DNA of 64,000 bases, from assembly GCF_008086045.1 (NCBI RefSeq), contig NZ_VSEY01000015.1:1-64000 (forward strand), in the 5' to 3' direction. The position numbers were made by a program, and so were the translations under genes. Positions 54,052 to 63,467 of the stretch are shown here, piece by piece (positions within the stretch are counted from its first letter, which is position 1; every line of letters starts with the position of its first letter). The stretch comes from Nonomuraea sp. PA05. GTDB taxonomy: Bacteria > Actinomycetota > Actinomycetes > Streptosporangiales > Streptosporangiaceae. Below the pieces are notes generated by a model. That model was given only the letters and a program-made list of their open reading frames with translations, searched no databases and was not told the origin of the DNA.

Positions 54052-54762
54052 TCACCGTCCGGCCGGGTCGTAGGGAGTCGCCGGGGCCCGCTCGCCGCGC
54101 AGCTCGGCGAGCTGCGCGGTGATCGCGGCCATGATGTCGGCCGTGGCGTCGCGCAGCACGTCGGCGTGCGCCGGCTTGCCCATGTACTTCGACAGGTCCA
54201 CCGGCGGCCCCACGCTCACGCGGAACGTCTTGCGCGGGAACAGCCTGGGCCTCTTCTCACCGTACGGCAGCAGCTCCTGTGCGCCCCAGTGAGCCACCGG
54301 GATGACCGGCGCGCCGCTCTCCAGCGCCAGCCGGGCCGCGCCCGTCTTGCCCACCATGGGCCACAGGTCGGGATCGCGGGTGCAGGTGCCCTCCGGGTAG
54401 AACAGGATCGCGCACCCGTCGCCGAGCCGCTCGGCGGACAGGCGCAGCGACCTGGCCGCCTCGCTGCTGCCCCGCTCGACCGGGATGGCCAGCAGCGCGG
54501 TCACGGCCCGGCCCAGGAGCGGCACCTTGAACAATCCCGACTTCGCGAGAATCACCGGCCAGCGGCCGTTGTTGTAGAGGAAATGCGACAACAGGACGGG
54601 GTCGGTCCACGACAGGTGGTTGGCCGCGATGATCACGCCGCCGGTGCGCGGGATGCGGTCACCCTTGCGCCAGTCGCGCTTGACCAGGAGCCGCGACAAC
54701 GGCTTGACCACGACGACGGCGAAGGTCTCCCAGGCTCGCGATGGTCGCGTGGGGCGGCTCAT
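54052..54762 (-). CDS. 1-acyl-sn-glycerol-3-phosphate acyltransferase (PlsC-like)
   Basis: 236 residues from ATG 54762, with GGAGGAGAG upstream. Motif I is H49-x4-D54 (NHLSWTD), followed by a glycine- and arginine-containing motif (GLFKVPLLGRAVTALLAIPVERG, quoted in part) and the FPEGT-type YPEGTCTRD. It acylates lysophosphatidate at the membrane. It is the first gene of an apparent plsC-gpsA-ddl unit. A substrate preference cannot be inferred. Confidence 0.93.
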   Translation of the reverse strand: MSRPTRPSRAWETFAVVVVKPLSRLLVKRDWRKGDRIPRTGGVIIAANHLSWTDPVLLSHFLYNNGRWPVILAKSGLFKVPLLGRAVTALLAIPVERGSSEAARSLRLSAERLGDGCAILFYPEGTCTRDPDLWPMVGKTGAARLALESGAPVIPVAHWGAQELLPYGEKRPRLFPRKTFRVSVGPPVDLSKYMGKPAHADVLRDATADIMAAITAQLAELRGERAPATPYDPAGR

Positions 54763-54841
54763 GCTCTCCTCCAACACGTACGGGATGCGCCCAAGTCTCC
54801 CGGTTGGCCACACGGGATGTCGAGGCGCGATGCTTAAGCCT

Positions 54842-55492
54842 ATGAGCATCCGCTGGTCCCTGGTCATTCCAGTGAAGACGCTGGTCGCGGCGAAGACCCG
54901 GCTCGCGGCCGCGACGGGCCCGCACCGCACCCGCCTGGCCGTGGCCGTGGCCAGCGACACCGTGGCGGCGGCGCTGTCCTGCCCGCCCGTCGCGCGGGTG
55001 ATCGTCGTGACCGCCGATCCCGCCGCCGCGGGGCCGCTCGCGGCGCTCGGCGCCGACGTGGTGCCCGACCCCGACCGGGGGCTGAACACGGCGCTGCGCA
55101 CGGGTGCCGCGCACGCCGTGCGCGTCGCGCCGGACGACGCGGTGGGCGCCCTCCAGGCCGACCTGCCCGCGCTGCGACCGGCCGAGCTGGCGGTGGCGCT
55201 GGAGGCGGCGGCCGAGTTCGACCAGTCGTTCGTACCCGACGCGCTGGACGTCGGGACGACCTTCTACGGCGTACGTCCCGGGCGGCCGTTCGCGCCCCGG
55301 TTCGGCGGGGAGTCCAGGGCCAAGCATCTGGCCGGCGGGGCCAAGGAGCTGTGCGTGCCGGGGATCGACTCGGTCAGGCGCGACGTGGACACGCCGGACG
55401 ACCTGCGTGCGGCCGTCGCGCTGGGGCTGGGGCGGCACACGGCGGCGGTGGTCGCCGAGCTGTGGCCCGGCACCGGCTCCGCGCACTCCTGA
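54842..55492 (+). CDS. cofC: 2-phospho-L-lactate guanylyltransferase (coenzyme F420 biosynthesis)
   Basis: 216 residues from ATG 54842. CofC (FbiD in mycobacteria) makes the guanylylated intermediate of F420, in bacteria usually from phosphoenolpyruvate. Motifs: WSLVIPVKTLVAAKTRLA, VIVVTADPAAA, PDPDRGLNTALR, ALQADLPALRPAEL and FAPRFGGESRAKHL. It is divergent from plsC. The presence of F420 biosynthesis supports actinobacterial origin. Confidence 0.94.
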   Translation: MSIRWSLVIPVKTLVAAKTRLAAATGPHRTRLAVAVASDTVAAALSCPPVARVIVVTADPAAAGPLAALGADVVPDPDRGLNTALRTGAAHAVRVAPDDAVGALQADLPALRPAELAVALEAAAEFDQSFVPDALDVGTTFYGVRPGRPFAPRFGGESRAKHLAGGAKELCVPGIDSVRRDVDTPDDLRAAVALGLGRHTAAVVAELWPGTGSAHS

Positions 55493-55538
55493 AGCCCGGG
55501 TGCTCGTCCGCGAGAAGACGACCGATTACGCTGGACGC

Positions 55539-55745
55539 GTGCAGGCGACCGTACGGAGTTTCGACGAGACCACCCGCTCGGGCACGGTGTTCCTCGACGA
55601 CGGGACCGTGCTGGAGTTCGGCGCCCCCGCGTTCGACGCGGGCCCTCTTCTGCTGCTGCGCACGGGACAGCGGGTCAACCTCGGGATGTCCGGCGGCGAG
55701 ATCGCCTACGTCACGCTGTCCACGTTCCCGGTCCCCGAAGTGTGA
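55539..55745 (+). CDS. Small cold-shock-domain-like protein
   Basis: 68 residues from GTG 55539. The sequence VQATVRSFDETTRSGTVFLDDGTVLEFGAPAFDAG resembles the first half of a cold shock domain (TVKWFN replaced by TVRSFD; no RNP1 FGFI or RNP2 VFVH aromatic motif). It is a recognised relative found in actinomycetes next to cofC. Nucleic-acid binding is uncertain because the aromatic RNP residues are absent. Confidence 0.8.
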   Translation: MQATVRSFDETTRSGTVFLDDGTVLEFGAPAFDAGPLLLLRTGQRVNLGMSGGEIAYVTLSTFPVPEV

Positions 55746-55762
55746 GCGGCCGGGAAAAACGT

Positions 55763-55788
55763 CACGCCCGGGCCGTGGCCCGGGCGTG
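55763..55788 (-). terminator. Terminator between the cold-shock-like gene and hup
   Basis: A perfect 12-bp inverted repeat CACGCCCGGGCC/GGCCCGGGCGTG with a 2-nt centre. On the minus strand it is followed by ACGTTTTTCCC, so it should terminate hup; it may also serve the plus-strand gene. Confidence 0.8.
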
Positions 55789-55801
55789 CTGGTAAGCCGA
55801 T

Positions 55802-56101
55802 CTACTTCCTCTTGCCGCTCTTCTTGCCGCCCTCGTTCACGAGCTCTTTGAAGTCGGATCCGGGACGGAACTTCGGCGCCCAGCTCTCCGCGACGTTGAT
55901 TTCCGCGCCGGTCGACGGATTACGTGCCGTGCGAGCGGGCTTGTGCACCATCTCGAACGCGCCGAAGCCCGTGATCGAGACCTTGTCGCCGCTGGCCACG
56001 GCCTTTTGGATGGCGTCGATGACCGCGTTGACGGACTCCGTGGCCGTCTTCCTGTCGCCCACCCGATCCGCGATGGCCTCGACGAGTTCTCGCTTGTTCA
56101 T
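55802..56101 (-). CDS. hup: HU family DNA-binding protein
   Basis: 99 residues. HU bends and condenses the nucleoid as a dimer. The N-terminus MNKRELVEAIADRVGDRKTA and the DNA-binding beta-arm GFGAFEMVHKPARTARNPSTG are diagnostic. A short basic tail (GGKKSGKRK) extends from the core. It is followed by a strong terminator. The conserved neighbourhood hup-leuD-leuC is typical of actinomycetes. Confidence 0.97.
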   Translation of the reverse strand: MNKRELVEAIADRVGDRKTATESVNAVIDAIQKAVASGDKVSITGFGAFEMVHKPARTARNPSTGAEINVAESWAPKFRPGSDFKELVNEGGKKSGKRK

Positions 56102-56200
56102 GAAAGTCCTGCTCCCCCAGTTACGGCTCGGGGTTCCAGCTCTCGACTTCGACGTAGAAACCCCTTACGCGCTCGAAAGTAGGCGGGATCGCGGGGGAAC

Positions 56201-56452
56201 TCAATCACCCAGCGTGTTTTCTTCATCGCGTGGCGTGTCGGGCGTTCCCGGAAAAGCCTCGTCGAGCGCCGCCAGAAACGCGTCGAGGCGGGCCAGCGCC
56301 CTGTCCGGATCGCGTTTCGCCAGGTCGCAAATCGCGAGATAGCGGCGCGCACTGCGCGCTTTGACGTCGGCGGGCAGCATGCGGACGCGGCGGTGCGCAT
56401 CGCGCAACCGCCGCGCCAGTTCGTCGTCTTCTAGACGGTCGTCGGCAGCCAT
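56201..56452 (-). CDS. Small helical protein of unknown function
   Basis: 83 residues from ATG 56452; it overlaps the end of leuD by 22 bp. Charged amphipathic helices dominate: DDELARRLRDAHRRVRMLPAD and ARSARRYLAICDLAKRDPDRALARLDAFLAALDE (quoted in part). No family is recognised, but overlap with leuD on the same strand suggests translational coupling. It lies 99 bp upstream of hup. Confidence 0.7.
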   Translation of the reverse strand: MAADDRLEDDELARRLRDAHRRVRMLPADVKARSARRYLAICDLAKRDPDRALARLDAFLAALDEAFPGTPDTPRDEENTLGD

Positions 56453-57018
56453 GGCTGCCGACCATTCTCGTACGCCGCCACATCCTCGGCGTGACGCAGG
56501 GTCAGCCCGATGTCGTCGAGCCCCTCCATCAGCCGCCAGCGGGTGTAGTCGTCGATCTCGAACGGCACGGCCTCGCCGGCCCACCTGACCTGGCGTTCGA
56601 CCAGGTCAACGGTGACTTCGAGCTTGGGGTCGGCCTCGACGGCGGCCTGCAGCGCCTCGACCTCGTCGCCGGGCAGGATGACCGGCAGCAGGCCCATCTT
56701 GGTGGAGTTGTTGCGGAAGATGTCGCCGAAGCGGGCGGCGATCACGACGCGGAACCCGTACTGCTGCAGCGCCCACACGGCGTGCTCGCGGGAGGAGCCG
56801 GTGCCGAAGTCGGGGCCTGAGACCAGGATGGAGCCGCCCTCGTAGGAGGGGTCGTTGAGGACGAACGTGGGGTCCTCGCGCCAGGCGGCGAACAGGCCCC
56901 TCTCGAACCCGGTGCGGCTGACCTGCTTGAGCCAGACGGCCGGGATGATCTGGTCGGTGTCGACGTTGCTGCGGCGCAGCGGCACCGCCGTACCGGTGTG
57001 GGTGGTGAAGGCTTCCAT
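56431..57018 (-). CDS. leuD: 3-isopropylmalate dehydratase small subunit
   Basis: 195 residues. LeuD forms the swivelling small subunit of isopropylmalate isomerase in leucine biosynthesis. The segments NVDTDQIIPAVWLK, GPDFGTGSSREHAVWAL and GFRVVIAARFGDIF are signatures. It is 15 bp downstream of leuC. The final residues overlap the start of the small helical gene. Confidence 0.97.
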   Translation of the reverse strand: MEAFTTHTGTAVPLRRSNVDTDQIIPAVWLKQVSRTGFERGLFAAWREDPTFVLNDPSYEGGSILVSGPDFGTGSSREHAVWALQQYGFRVVIAARFGDIFRNNSTKMGLLPVILPGDEVEALQAAVEADPKLEVTVDLVERQVRWAGEAVPFEIDDYTRWRLMEGLDDIGLTLRHAEDVAAYENGRQPWLPTTV

Positions 57019-57033
57019 GGAACGTGGTCTCCC

Positions 57034-58419
<1,386 letters not shown>

Positions 58420-58430
58420 GATCTCCTCCT

Positions 58431-58456
58431 TGAGAATCCTCCGACTTGCTTTCTCA
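58431..58456. promoter_or_regulatory. Candidate NdgR operator between leuC and ndgR
   Basis: TGAGAA-N14-TTCTCA (58431-58436 and 58451-58456) is an inverted repeat in the 62-bp divergent gap, the expected location of the NdgR binding site. The first arm overlaps the leuC leader. Confidence 0.4.
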
Positions 58457-58481
58457 TATGTCGAGACTGCAGTATCGGTGT

Positions 58482-59198
58482 ATGGACAACTCTAGCGGAG
58501 TCGGAGTACTCGACAAGGCAGTTCTTGTACTCAATGCCCTGGAAGCGGGCCCCGCTTCACTGGCGCAGCTCGTCCAGGCCACCGGCCTGGCCCGCCCCAC
58601 TGCCCACCGGCTGGCCGTCGCTCTGGAGCACCACCGCATCGTGAGCCGTGACACGCAGGGCCGGTTCGTGCTCGGCCCGCGGCTCTCCGAGTTGTCCACG
58701 GCGGCCGGCGAGGACCGGCTGCTGGCGGTGGCCGCCCCCGTGTTGATGCAGCTCAGGGACCTGACCGGGGAGAGCGCGCAACTCTACCGCCGCCAGGGCG
58801 ATGAACGGGTCTGCGTGGCCGCGGCCGAACGTGCCAGCGGCCTGCGCGACACCGTCCCCGTGGGTTCGGCGCTGCCCATGACGGCGGGTTCCGCGGCGCA
58901 GATACTGCTGGCCTGGGAGGAGCCCGACCGGCTGCACCGCGGGTTGCGCGGCGCCAAGTTCACCGCCGCCACGCTCGCCTCCGTCCGCCGCAGGGGCTGG
59001 GCCCACAGCGTGGGTGAGCGGGAGCAGGGTGTGGCGAGCGTCTCAGCGCCGATAAGGGGCAGCGGCGGCAAGGTGATCGCGGCCGTGTCCGTCTCCGGGC
59101 CGATCGAACGACTCACGCGGGCGCCTGGAAGGCTCCACGCGGTGCCCGTCATGGCGGCCGCGGAACGCATCACGGAGGCGATGCGCCGCACGTCATGA
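58482..59198 (+). CDS. ndgR: IclR family regulator NdgR
   Basis: 238 residues from ATG 58482. The N-terminal winged helix (about 5-60) reads VLDKAVLVLNALEAGPASLAQLVQATGLARPTAHRLAVALE. The IclR effector domain follows (about 75-235) with AAERASGLRDTVPVGSALPM. The position divergent from leuCD is the conserved actinobacterial arrangement of NdgR, which controls branched-chain amino acid and cysteine/methionine genes and quinine tolerance in Streptomyces. The ATG 58446 upstream is not supported. Confidence 0.93.
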   Translation: MDNSSGVGVLDKAVLVLNALEAGPASLAQLVQATGLARPTAHRLAVALEHHRIVSRDTQGRFVLGPRLSELSTAAGEDRLLAVAAPVLMQLRDLTGESAQLYRRQGDERVCVAAAERASGLRDTVPVGSALPMTAGSAAQILLAWEEPDRLHRGLRGAKFTAATLASVRRRGWAHSVGEREQGVASVSAPIRGSGGKVIAAVSVSGPIERLTRAPGRLHAVPVMAAAERITEAMRRTS

Positions 59199-59256
59199 TC
59201 GGGAAAAGGATGTATTTGGGGAGCCGACTGCCTCCCCGGCGCACTAGCCTGAGTGC

Positions 59257-60966
59257 GTGACAGATCGCATCGAGGTAGCCGCCACTGAGCTGCGACCCCT
59301 GCTCGAAGAGTTCATCATGTGGGCGCGTGCGAACGCCCCCGGGAGCGACCCCGAGCTCGTGGGGCCCGCCGCTCTGTGGCACCGTCTCGCCTTCTCGCAG
59401 GACCTCGGCACGTGGAAGCGCGCCGACCTGCGTAACCTGCTGCTCGACCGCATGCCCAAGGTCGTGGAGGATCCCGACGCAGCCGCCGACGGGATGCTTC
59501 CCGCCGTCGACGCGTACCTGACGTTCCTCTCCCAGACCGGCCGGCTCGCCAAGGGCTCCGACAGCCTCGCCGATCTGCAGGCCGAGCTGGACGACGTCGA
59601 GGACGAGTTCGTCGACCTCATGGAGGAGCTGCTCGACGACAGTGAAGGCGACGACGAGGAGGGCGAGACAGGCGACCTGGGCGACTTCGAGCCGTTCGCC
59701 GACGAGCTGGCCGAGCTCGACACGATCAGGCTGCGGCCCGACACCGAGCTGGCGGAGGCGGCCCGGCAGGCGCCGCTGGTCGCCAAGGCCCGCGATCTGG
59801 CCGTCTGGGTGGGCTCAGGCCGCAAGGTGGGCGAGGAGACACTCCTCACCGACGCCGAGGTCGAAGAGGCGCTGGCCGCCGTCGGCCTGCCCAGGCCGGA
59901 GACCGACGGCCCCGTCGCCGAGGCGGTCCCCCAGCTCTGGAACATCTGGAACCTCGCCGTGGACCTGGAGTTCCTGGAGCCGGGCGAGGCGGGCACGGTG
60001 GCCGTCCAGGACGACACGGCCGAGTGGCCGTTCGACGAGGACGAGGACGTGCTCGACGCCTGGATGCTCGGGCTCCACTCCGTCGACTACGGCGACCCCG
60101 AGCTGGAGGACGACGACCTCACCATGGCCCTGGCGGGCCTGACCAGGGGGATGCTCGTCCGGCTGCTGCTGGCGGGCGGCTCCCGCGAGCGCGCCGACCT
60201 GGCGCGGGAGCTGTCGGAGGCCGCCGCCGACCTCGACGAGCTGGGCTCCGACGCGTGGGAGGCGGCGGGCGACCCGCTCGCCCCCGCGATCGACTGGCTG
60301 ACCGGCTACGGCATGGTCGAGCTCGACGGCGACACCGTGCGCCTCACCCCGCTCGGCACCGAGGGCGTCGTCCACCTCATCGACGACGCCGACATCGAGG
60401 TCGACGCGCGGCCCGCCATCGAGTCCATGAGCGCCCACGAGCTGCTCGCGCTGAGCGCCGAGCTGCCGGAGGAGGAGGCCGACGCCGAGTTCGCCGCCTG
60501 GATGCGCCTCAGGGAGCCCGCCAAGGCCGCCGAGGAGCTGCTGGAGGCCGCGGCGGAGGACGACAGCGACGCGCTGATCAGGGTGCAGGCGGCCAGCGTC
60601 GTCGGCACCCTGGGCGAGGCCGCCGTCCCCGCCTGGCAGGAGGCGCTCAAGCAGCCCTCGCTGCGCCCCTACGCGGCCACCCACCTGAGCCAGCTCGAAG
60701 TGGAGGGCGCGCCCGAGCCCACGCAGGACGACACGCACTGGCTCATCCTCGACATGTGGACGATCTCGGCCGGCCTGGGCCGGTCGGAGTTCGTGAGCAG
60801 CCTGCGGGACATCGGCCCCGAGATGGTCAACGAGCTGCTGGAGGTGATCTGGAAGATCCCGCACGCCCACGTGGAGGAGCTGCTGGACCTCATCTCCCAG
60901 GTGCACCCGGACAAGCAGGTCGCCAAGGCGGCCCGCCGCGCCCTGTTCAAGGCCCGCTCGGTCTGA
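59257..60966 (+). CDS. Large acidic protein of unknown function
   Basis: 569 residues from GTG 59257. The protein is strongly acidic, with runs such as EDEFVDLMEELLDDSEGDDEEGE and DDTAEWPFDEDEDVLDAW (in parts). The first third includes LWHRLAFSQDLGTWKRADLRNLLLDRMPKV, which may be a small winged-helix-like or SEC-C-associated helical domain. The C-terminal third (about 410-569) consists of paired helices resembling HEAT-like repeats (EAAVPAWQEALKQPSLRPYAATHLSQLE). There is no signal peptide or membrane helix. No family is assigned. It is followed by a strong terminator and flanked by ndgR and tRNA genes. Confidence 0.8.
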   Translation: MTDRIEVAATELRPLLEEFIMWARANAPGSDPELVGPAALWHRLAFSQDLGTWKRADLRNLLLDRMPKVVEDPDAAADGMLPAVDAYLTFLSQTGRLAKGSDSLADLQAELDDVEDEFVDLMEELLDDSEGDDEEGETGDLGDFEPFADELAELDTIRLRPDTELAEAARQAPLVAKARDLAVWVGSGRKVGEETLLTDAEVEEALAAVGLPRPETDGPVAEAVPQLWNIWNLAVDLEFLEPGEAGTVAVQDDTAEWPFDEDEDVLDAWMLGLHSVDYGDPELEDDDLTMALAGLTRGMLVRLLLAGGSRERADLARELSEAAADLDELGSDAWEAAGDPLAPAIDWLTGYGMVELDGDTVRLTPLGTEGVVHLIDDADIEVDARPAIESMSAHELLALSAELPEEEADAEFAAWMRLREPAKAAEELLEAAAEDDSDALIRVQAASVVGTLGEAAVPAWQEALKQPSLRPYAATHLSQLEVEGAPEPTQDDTHWLILDMWTISAGLGRSEFVSSLRDIGPEMVNELLEVIWKIPHAHVEELLDLISQVHPDKQVAKAARRALFKARSV

Positions 60967-60976
60967 CGCCACACGG

Positions 60977-61009
60977 ACGCGCCCCCGCCGTACGACGGCG
61001 GGGGCGCGT
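60977..61009 (+). terminator. Terminator after the acidic protein gene
   Basis: A perfect 15-bp stem (60977-60991 with 60995-61009) and a 3-nt loop ACG, 10 bp after the stop. The remaining gap up to the tRNA genes (61010-61173) shows nothing else I can support. Confidence 0.85.
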
Positions 61010-61173
61010 TCGCTTGCGAGAGGCATCAGGAGGGCGGCCGGCATGTTTCGCTTACCCGGCCAAGAATGCGCACGTAACGGCGGTCAGCTTGTGAACCGGA
61101 GGAGCGTTCCCCTGGACGGGGATCAGCCATGAACGGCGGGTGGGGTCGCCCACCGCTTGCCGTAAAAACAAAA

Positions 61174-61199
61174 ACGCCTTCTTCTGAAGAAGAAGGCGT
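61174..61199 (-). terminator. Terminator of the tRNA-Glu transcript
   Basis: ACGCCTTCTTCT/AGAAGAAGGCGT, a perfect 12-bp stem (61174-61185 and 61188-61199), followed on the minus strand by TTTTTGTTTTTACG. The stem begins at the discriminator base of the downstream tRNA, so it overlaps the tRNA 3' end. Confidence 0.9.
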
Positions 61200-61271
61200 A
61201 GTCCCGACCGGATTCGAACCGGCGCTACCGCCTTGAGAGGGCGGCGTCCTGGGCCACTAGACGACGGGACC
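61199..61271 (-). tRNA. tRNA-Glu (CTC), downstream copy
   Basis: 73 nt. The anticodon loop CTCTCAA between CCGCC and GGCGG gives anticodon CTC (codon GAG). D-arm TCGTCTAGTGGCCCAGGAC, T-arm GCCGGTTCGAATCCGGT and a 7-bp acceptor GGTCCCG/CGGGACT with a G-T first pair are present. The 3' CCA is not encoded (CGC follows). Confidence 0.96.
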
Positions 61272-61292
61272 TTCGCGGGCTTGTGGCAGTGG

Positions 61293-61365
61293 TAGTCCCG
61301 ACCGGATTCGAACCGGCGCTACCGCCTTGAGAGGGCGGCGTCCTGGGCCACTAGACGACGGGACC
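61293..61365 (-). tRNA. tRNA-Glu (CTC), upstream copy
   Basis: 73 nt and identical to the other copy, 21 bp upstream of it in transcription order. Here CCA directly follows the discriminator base, so the CCA end is encoded. The pair is presumably processed from one transcript. Confidence 0.96.
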
Positions 61366-61459
61366 CTGCCCACAAGCTGCTCTGCCGGGTCTCCCCGGCA
61401 ACGCAGGTAACTCTACCGCACCCGCAAGACCACACCAAACCGCTTATCCGCCCACCAGA

Positions 61460-62071
61460 TCAGCCCAGCAGCCCCCTGCGGTAGGCCTCGGCGACGGCGG
61501 ACGCGCGGTCGCGCACGTCGAGCTTGGCGTAGATGTGCAGCAGGTGCGTCTTCACGCTGGCCTCGCTGATGAACAGGCCGGCCGCCGCCTCCTTGTTCGT
61601 CGCCCCGCCGGCCACCAGCCGCAGCACCTCCAGCTCCCGCTTGCTCAGCCGCCCCCTGGCCGGCCTGCGCAGGTGCTCGGCCAGCCGCCCTGCCACGGCC
61701 GGGGCGAGCACGGTCTCGCCGCGGTGGGTGGCGCGCACGGCCCGGACGAGCTCCTCCGGCGGGGCGTCCTTGAGCAGGTAGCCGCTGGCTCCCGCCTCCA
61801 GCGCCGGCAGGACGTCGGTGTCGAACGTGGTCAGCACCAGCACCCGCGGCCCCGTGCCGCTGAGCAGCCGGATGGCGCTGACCCCGTCGAGGCCGGGCAT
61901 CCGCAGGTCCATGAGGACGATGTCCGGGGCGAGCCGGCCCGCCAGCCGCACGGCCTCCTCGCCGTCGGCCGCCTCGCCGACGATCTCCAGGTCGGGCTCG
62001 CCGCCGAGCGCCGCCCGCAGGCCGTCGCGCACGATCGGATGGTCATCGGCGATCAGCAACCGCAGTGGCAT
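61460..62071 (-). CDS. NarL/FixJ family response regulator
   Basis: 203 residues. The receiver domain (1-120) has the acidic pocket IADDHPIVRDGLR and the phospho-acceptor D55 (IVLMDLRMPG). The conserved Lys is in LLKDAPPEEL. A LuxR-type helix-turn-helix (about 135-195) reads LSKRELEVLRLVAGGATNKEAA. It is paired with the histidine kinase 59 bp upstream on the same strand. Its targets are unknown; the gene at 63468 is a candidate. Confidence 0.95.
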   Translation of the reverse strand: MPLRLLIADDHPIVRDGLRAALGGEPDLEIVGEAADGEEAVRLAGRLAPDIVLMDLRMPGLDGVSAIRLLSGTGPRVLVLTTFDTDVLPALEAGASGYLLKDAPPEELVRAVRATHRGETVLAPAVAGRLAEHLRRPARGRLSKRELEVLRLVAGGATNKEAAAGLFISEASVKTHLLHIYAKLDVRDRASAVAEAYRRGLLG

Positions 62072-62130
62072 CGCTCCAGCCTCTCATCGTCAGCCTCTCA
62101 TCGTCCGGGGACGGCCGGGACGGCGGCACC

Positions 62131-63357
62131 TCAACGTCCTGGGATGGCCGGGACGGCGGCGGCGACGGCCGTCCCCCTGCCGGGCTCCGACTCGACCTCC
62201 AGGGTGCCGCCCACGCCGCGAACCCGTTGCCGCATGCCGTCCAGCCCGAAGCCGTCAGAGGGCCGCTGCGGGTCGAAGCCCGCCCCGTCGTCTCGGACGT
62301 CGAGAAGGATGGTTTCGTCCGTGTACGACAGGGTGAGGCCCGTCCTGGTGGCATCGGCGTGCTTCGCCACGTTCGCCAGCGCCTCCTGCGCCACCCGGAA
62401 CAGCGCCGCCTCCACGTCGGCGGCCAGCGCGACCGGCGTTCCGGTGACCTCGAACCGCAGGTCCACGCCCGCCGCCTCCGCCCACGACCTGGCCATGTGG
62501 CCGATCGCGTCCGGCAGCTCCGCGTCCTCCAGCGGCTCGGGCCGCAGCGCACGTACGGACCTGCGGGTCTCGGACAGGCCGCGGCGGGCCAGCTCGGCCG
62601 CCCTGCCGAGGTGGCGGCGGCGGGACTCCTCCCCGGTCGCGCGGTCGGCGGCGGTGAGCTGGCCGATCAGGGCGACGAGGTCCTGCGCGAGCGTGTCGTG
62701 GATCTCGCCCGCCACCCGGTGCCGCTCGTCCAGCACGCCCGCCCGTCTGGCCTGGTCGAGGAGCCTGGCGTTGAGGTCGGCGTTCTCGTCCATGGCGGCG
62801 CGCAGGCGATCGACCAGGCGGCGGCGTCTGTCGTGCTCGGCGGAGACGTACCAGCCGGCCAGGATCAGCGGCACGGCCACGCCGGCGATCACGGTGAGCA
62901 GGGTCGGGCCTGCCTCGGGGCCCGCCTGGGTGGTGACGTTGATCAGGGCGGTGAGCGTGACGCCCGCCATGACGAGGCGGCCGGGGAGCATCGCGATGGC
63001 CAGGGGGTAGCCGGTCGAGGCGAACACCACGAAGGCCTGGCTCCTGGTGGCCAGGGCGGCCGCCAGGGCCAGGAGGACGAGGTAGTGGGTGACGACGAGC
63101 GCTCTGCGGGTGTCGCGGCGGGGGTGCAGCCAGGGGATGAAGGCGAGCCACACGGCCGCGACCAGGGCCACCGGCGGCCACGGCACCCCCGCCCACAGGG
63201 GGACGGCACCCGCCACACCACCGCCCGCGCCGCCGAGCAGGATGGTGCCCGGCCAGGCGCCCGCGTCCTGGGCCGCCGCCATGATCACCGAGATCGCGAG
63301 CAGCCCGTACGCCACCCCCGCGTAAACCCACCTCTCACGCCCGTCGACCCAGCTCAT
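62131..63357 (-). CDS. Two-component sensor histidine kinase (HisKA_3 / NarX-like)
   Basis: 408 residues. Six or so membrane helices (about 12-170) occupy the N-terminus, with no large extracellular domain. The dimerisation/phospho-acceptor domain contains the histidine H220 in RHRVAGEIHDTLAQDLVAL. The HATPase_c domain has VAQEALANVAKHADATR (N-box), LDVRDDGAGFDP (G1) and GFGLDGMRQRV (G2). It transfers phosphate to the adjacent response regulator. The signal is unknown. Confidence 0.94.
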   Translation of the reverse strand: MSWVDGRERWVYAGVAYGLLAISVIMAAAQDAGAWPGTILLGGAGGGVAGAVPLWAGVPWPPVALVAAVWLAFIPWLHPRRDTRRALVVTHYLVLLALAAALATRSQAFVVFASTGYPLAIAMLPGRLVMAGVTLTALINVTTQAGPEAGPTLLTVIAGVAVPLILAGWYVSAEHDRRRRLVDRLRAAMDENADLNARLLDQARRAGVLDERHRVAGEIHDTLAQDLVALIGQLTAADRATGEESRRRHLGRAAELARRGLSETRRSVRALRPEPLEDAELPDAIGHMARSWAEAAGVDLRFEVTGTPVALAADVEAALFRVAQEALANVAKHADATRTGLTLSYTDETILLDVRDDGAGFDPQRPSDGFGLDGMRQRVRGVGGTLEVESEPGRGTAVAAAVPAIPGR

Positions 63358-63373
63358 GCCCCCAAGCCTGGCA

Positions 63374-63410
63374 CGCCGTCAACCGATCGGTGGATGGCCG
63401 CCGTCAACCG
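63374..63410. promoter_or_regulatory. Two 12-bp direct repeats before the Tat hydrolase gene
   Basis: CGCCGTCAACCG at 63374-63385 and 63399-63410, exactly 25 bp apart (about two and a half helical turns). They lie in the gap between the histidine kinase start and the divergent hydrolase start. Confidence 0.4.
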
Positions 63411-63467
63411 CTTCTCCGCCCCGACGGTCGATGTGGCCGGCGCCCCGCAGAGGCGAGCATCGAAGCC

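Noticed and set aside
61199..61365. tRNA-Glu pair as an attachment site of an integrated element
   Set aside because: No integrase, no flanking direct repeat of a tRNA 3' end and no mobile genes next to it; the two copies are a simple tandem duplication.
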